NCBI RefSeq assembly: GCF_014904755.1
Contig: NZ_JACZFQ010000048.1
Location: 62,001-126,000, forward strand
DNA from: Neoluteolibacter marinus
GTDB lineage: Bacteria > Verrucomicrobiota > Verrucomicrobiia > Verrucomicrobiales > Akkermansiaceae
DNA length: 64,000 nt
Direction of reading: 5' to 3'
Shown here: positions 62,149 to 64,000 of the stretch, in pieces
Position numbering within the stretch: the stretch's first letter is position 1
Layout of the letters: each line of letters starts with the position of its first letter
Notes under the pieces: generated by a model
Database searches by the model: none
What the model was told of the DNA's origin: nothing
The model's input: the letters and a program-made list of their open reading frames with translations, nothing else
Translations under genes and position numbers: made by a program

Positions 62149-62601
62149 TCAGCGCTTGCGGACCATGGTGTAGACCTCGCCGCTCTCCACTTCCTTGCAG
62201 ACGATGCGGTCCTGCGAGACGCTGAGAATGCGGTCGCGGAACACCTTGCCGGGTTCGAAGATTCCGGGCTGCGAGCCTTTCACGTCGTAGCTGAGGTAGA
62301 TGTCGCCTTCGACCCGCCACTTGCTGCGGAAGGTGATGGTCGGCATCACGAAGCTGAAGCCCCCGCTCCGTTGCTTGGCCTGGATGAATCCCTCCGCGCT
62401 GCCATCGGCGCGAAAGGTCTTTTCCGAGGTGCCGATCAGCCGGCCCTCCCGCATCTCGGTGTACCAGGTCCCGGGAACCGTCGCGGTGAAGCGCCGGCCG
62501 AGGTCGCCGGATCCGGCACCCCCGTCGGCTGGCAGGGAGCACGAGCCCAGGCCGGCGGCCAGCCACGCCGCGGCAAGGAGGGTCAAACCGCGGCGCGTCA
62601 T
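62149..62601 (-). CDS. Small lipoprotein of unknown function
   Basis: A 150-residue lipoprotein. The start at 62601 gives MTRRGLTLLAAAWLAAGLGS and Cys21. The mature part is beta-rich (RFTATVPGTWYTEMREGRLI, GDIYLSYDVKGSQPG), resembling a lipocalin-like or eight-stranded fold, without a recognised family. Its start overlaps the upstream lipoprotein stop as ATGA, and it ends 65 nt before the STAND gene, so the three may share a transcript. Confidence 0.7.
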   Translation of the reverse strand: MTRRGLTLLAAAWLAAGLGSCSLPADGGAGSGDLGRRFTATVPGTWYTEMREGRLIGTSEKTFRADGSAEGFIQAKQRSGGFSFVMPTITFRSKWRVEGDIYLSYDVKGSQPGIFEPGKVFRDRILSVSQDRIVCKEVESGEVYTMVRKR

Positions 62602-63050
62602 GACTTCGGTTTGTCGGCGATCTGGCTCAGCGGGTAGACCTTGGCGTTCTTTTTCGCCTTCCGGTACATGTCCGCGCCCATCCTGGCGGCAGCTTCCTCG
62701 ACCCGCGCCGCCGGAGCGGTGGCCCGCACCCCGACGATCGGGAGATACGCGCAAATCGTCTCCCCGCCCTTGGTCTTGGTTTCACCGACCAGCCCGACCA
62801 CCGTCGCCTCGGCCGATCCCTTGCCTTCCAGCTCCGGGAAGTAGCGCCAGATCAGGGTGTCGGGCGTCATTCCCTCCAGCAGCATTTCGTCGATGGCCAT
62901 CACCTGGGAGGCCTTCGGCTTGCCGCCTTTCGGCACCCCGGGAATCTGGATCACGACCGCCTCTCCCGACGGCGAGGACACCGGGGCCACCGCCGTGTGG
63001 GCGCAGGCGGCGAGGAAAAGTCCCAACAGGGAGATGATGACATGACGCAT
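62598..63050 (-). CDS. Small lipoprotein, first of a coupled pair
   Basis: A 150-residue lipoprotein starting at 63050 (MRHVIISLLGLFLAAC, lipobox Cys16). The mature part contains VVIQIPGVPKGGKPKASQVM, TLIWRYFPELEGKGSAEATV and a C-terminal helix with AARVEEAAARMGADMYRKAK. No family recognised. The ATGA overlap with the next lipoprotein gene indicates coupled translation. Confidence 0.68.
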   Translation of the reverse strand: MRHVIISLLGLFLAACAHTAVAPVSSPSGEAVVIQIPGVPKGGKPKASQVMAIDEMLLEGMTPDTLIWRYFPELEGKGSAEATVVGLVGETKTKGGETICAYLPIVGVRATAPAARVEEAAARMGADMYRKAKKNAKVYPLSQIADKPKS

Positions 63051-63201
63051 GGCGCATGGATGCAACCGTGTTGATATGCTCCCCACAAGCGGGATCGTCA
63101 CCGCGCGGCGCGATTTCACCGTGAGTGCGGCAAGGGTCTTTCCTCCCCGACGCGACACCCGGTTGACAAAGCCCGCCGGCACCGGTAGGTCTCCGCCCAT
63201 C

Positions 63202-63264
63202 ATGAAGCTAGTCCGCATGCCCAACGCTGTCGCCGGAATCTCCGGCCGCGGGGCCATTGCGTGA
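63202..63264 (+). CDS. Possible 20-residue leader peptide upstream of the MATE gene
   Basis: ATG at 63202, with GGTAGG 11 nt upstream, encodes a 20-residue peptide starting MKLVRMPN and ending GRGAIA, with its stop at 63264. It ends just before two hairpins: GATCGGA-CGC-TCCGATC at 63267-63283 and a terminator at 63297-63326. The arrangement suits attenuation of the downstream transporter. Coding is not certain. Confidence 0.25.
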   Translation: MKLVRMPNAVAGISGRGAIA

Positions 63265-63296
63265 CGGATCGGACGCTCCGATCGCCGCTTGTCCCC

Positions 63297-63326
63297 GCCC
63301 GCTTGGCCACCCCGAGCGGGCTTTTT
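63297..63326 (+). terminator. Terminator or attenuator upstream of the MATE gene
   Basis: GCCCGCT (63297-63303) pairs with AGCGGGC (63315-63321), followed by TTTTT. It lies 23 nt before the MATE start, and no other gene on this strand ends nearby, so conditional read-through (attenuation) is possible. Confidence 0.65.
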
Positions 63327-63348
63327 GTTCCCCAAGCCTTTCCACTTC

Positions 63349-64000
63349 ATGAGTCCTTCCCTGCTGCTTTCCGAAAGCCGGATCACCTTCCGGCTCGCGC
63401 TTCCCCTGATCATCGGCCAGCTCGGCCAGATGCTGATCAGCGTCTCCGACACGCTGATGCTCGGCTGGCTCGGCGTCACGCCGCTGGCCGCCTGCTCCTT
63501 CGCCAACACCTTGATCTATCTGCCGATGATGTTCGGCATCGGCATGTCGATGGCGGTGTCGATCCGGGTCTCGCATGCCCGCGGTGCCAACGAACCCGCC
63601 GCCGCCCGCGCCGCCATCCGCCACGGGCTCTACATCACCCTCGGCCTCGGCCTGCTCACGGTGGCCGCCGCCTGGGTGCTGCTGCCGTTCCTCGGCGCGT
63701 TCCGCCAGGACCCCGAGGTGATCGCGATCGTCCCGTCCTACTTCGTGATCGTCGCCGCGTCGATGATCCCGGCGATGGCGTCGATGGTCGTCAAGAACCA
63801 CGCCGACGCCATGAACCGGCCGTGGCCGGTGTTCTGGATCTCGATGGGCGGGGTGGTACTCAACATCCTGCTGAACTGGCTGCTGATCTTCGGCAAAGGG
63901 GGCGCCCCGGCGATGGGGCTGGAAGGTGCTGGCGTCGCGACGCTGGTCGCCCGCAGCGCGACGCTGGTGGCGATGATCGCCTGGTGCCGCGCCGACCCCG
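63349..64000 (+). CDS. MATE family efflux transporter (partial, C-terminus off window)
   Basis: An Na+- or H+-driven multidrug or metabolite exporter. The first 217 residues are present, starting MSPSLLLSESRITFRLALPL. Family features include IIGQLGQMLISVSDTLMLGW (helices 1-2), GVTPLAACSFANTLIY, and in helix 5-6 KNHADAMNRPWPVFWISMGG followed by VVLNILLNWLLIFG. This is about half of a usual 450-residue MATE protein. A terminator-like hairpin lies directly upstream and may control it. The substrate is unknown. Confidence 0.93.
   Translation, partial: MSPSLLLSESRITFRLALPLIIGQLGQMLISVSDTLMLGWLGVTPLAACSFANTLIYLPMMFGIGMSMAVSIRVSHARGANEPAAARAAIRHGLYITLGLGLLTVAAAWVLLPFLGAFRQDPEVIAIVPSYFVIVAASMIPAMASMVVKNHADAMNRPWPVFWISMGGVVLNILLNWLLIFGKGGAPAMGLEGAGVATLVARSATLVAMIAWCRADP

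Overview
The window is 64 kb of GC-rich bacterial chromosome packed with genes on both strands. No rRNA, tRNA, CRISPR array, complete insertion sequence or prophage was recognised. Gene content points to a Verrucomicrobiota bacterium, probably an aerobic Verrucomicrobiales/Akkermansiaceae-type heterotroph. Clues are a secreted sulfatase, large secreted multidomain proteins with Ig-like, LamG and Calx-beta modules, many lipoproteins, frequent genes without a clear Shine-Dalgarno site, and a palindromic repeat (around 36684 and 39045) of a kind I associate with this phylum. The taxonomic call is inference; no marker gene decides it.

Layout. 1-6 kb: a truncated sugar porter divergent from a GntR/LacI-type regulator with a clear inverted-repeat operator between them, an S9 peptidase, and a secreted Ig-like protein closed by a strong terminator. 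6-16.5 kb: housekeeping and metabolic genes, including site-2 protease RseP, tRNA methyltransferase TrmL, an S46 dipeptidyl-peptidase, two NAD(P)-dependent oxidoreductases, a TRIC-type channel and a cupin. 16.5-20 kb: DUF2200, then an apparent operon of thioredoxin-TPR protein, sulfatase and small membrane protein. 20-24 kb: a disturbed region with a truncated ltrA, a Cys-nucleophile hydrolase divergent from an AraC regulator, a Fic protein with repeated operator-like sites, and a duplicated AraC tail. 24-32 kb: ilvD, a di-haem peroxidase and a 1475-residue metzincin.

32.8-45.2 kb is a copper/heavy-metal efflux island on the minus strand. A CsoR repressor, an SO_0444-type permease and a CPC P-type ATPase are translationally coupled through ATGA and GTGA overlaps behind a CsoR-like operator. 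A Cys-rich periplasmic protein and a terminator follow. A second unit then holds a YHS lipoprotein and a complete CusC-CusB-CusA tripartite pump, with copies of a 41-bp repeat directly upstream of cusA and cusB. Together these would sense cytosolic copper, pump it to the periplasm and export it across the outer membrane.

45-52 kb: an unreported-looking 35-residue membrane peptide, prfB with its programmed +1 frameshift, mscL, an azurin and cytochrome c pair, an operon joining a Tes-like radical SAM enzyme to a small membrane protein and an Lgt-like membrane enzyme, and glnB with an apparent sigma-54 promoter. 52-63 kb is a same-strand run: two lipoproteins, a 1732-residue DUF4062-like/nSTAND1/transmembrane/beta-propeller/TPR protein, an M14 carboxypeptidase-like protein, a secreted protein of unknown function, and a transglutaminase-esterase fusion. 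The window ends in a truncated MATE transporter. The most interesting leads are the STAND protein with its neighbours, the radical SAM/Lgt-like operon, and the Fic locus.
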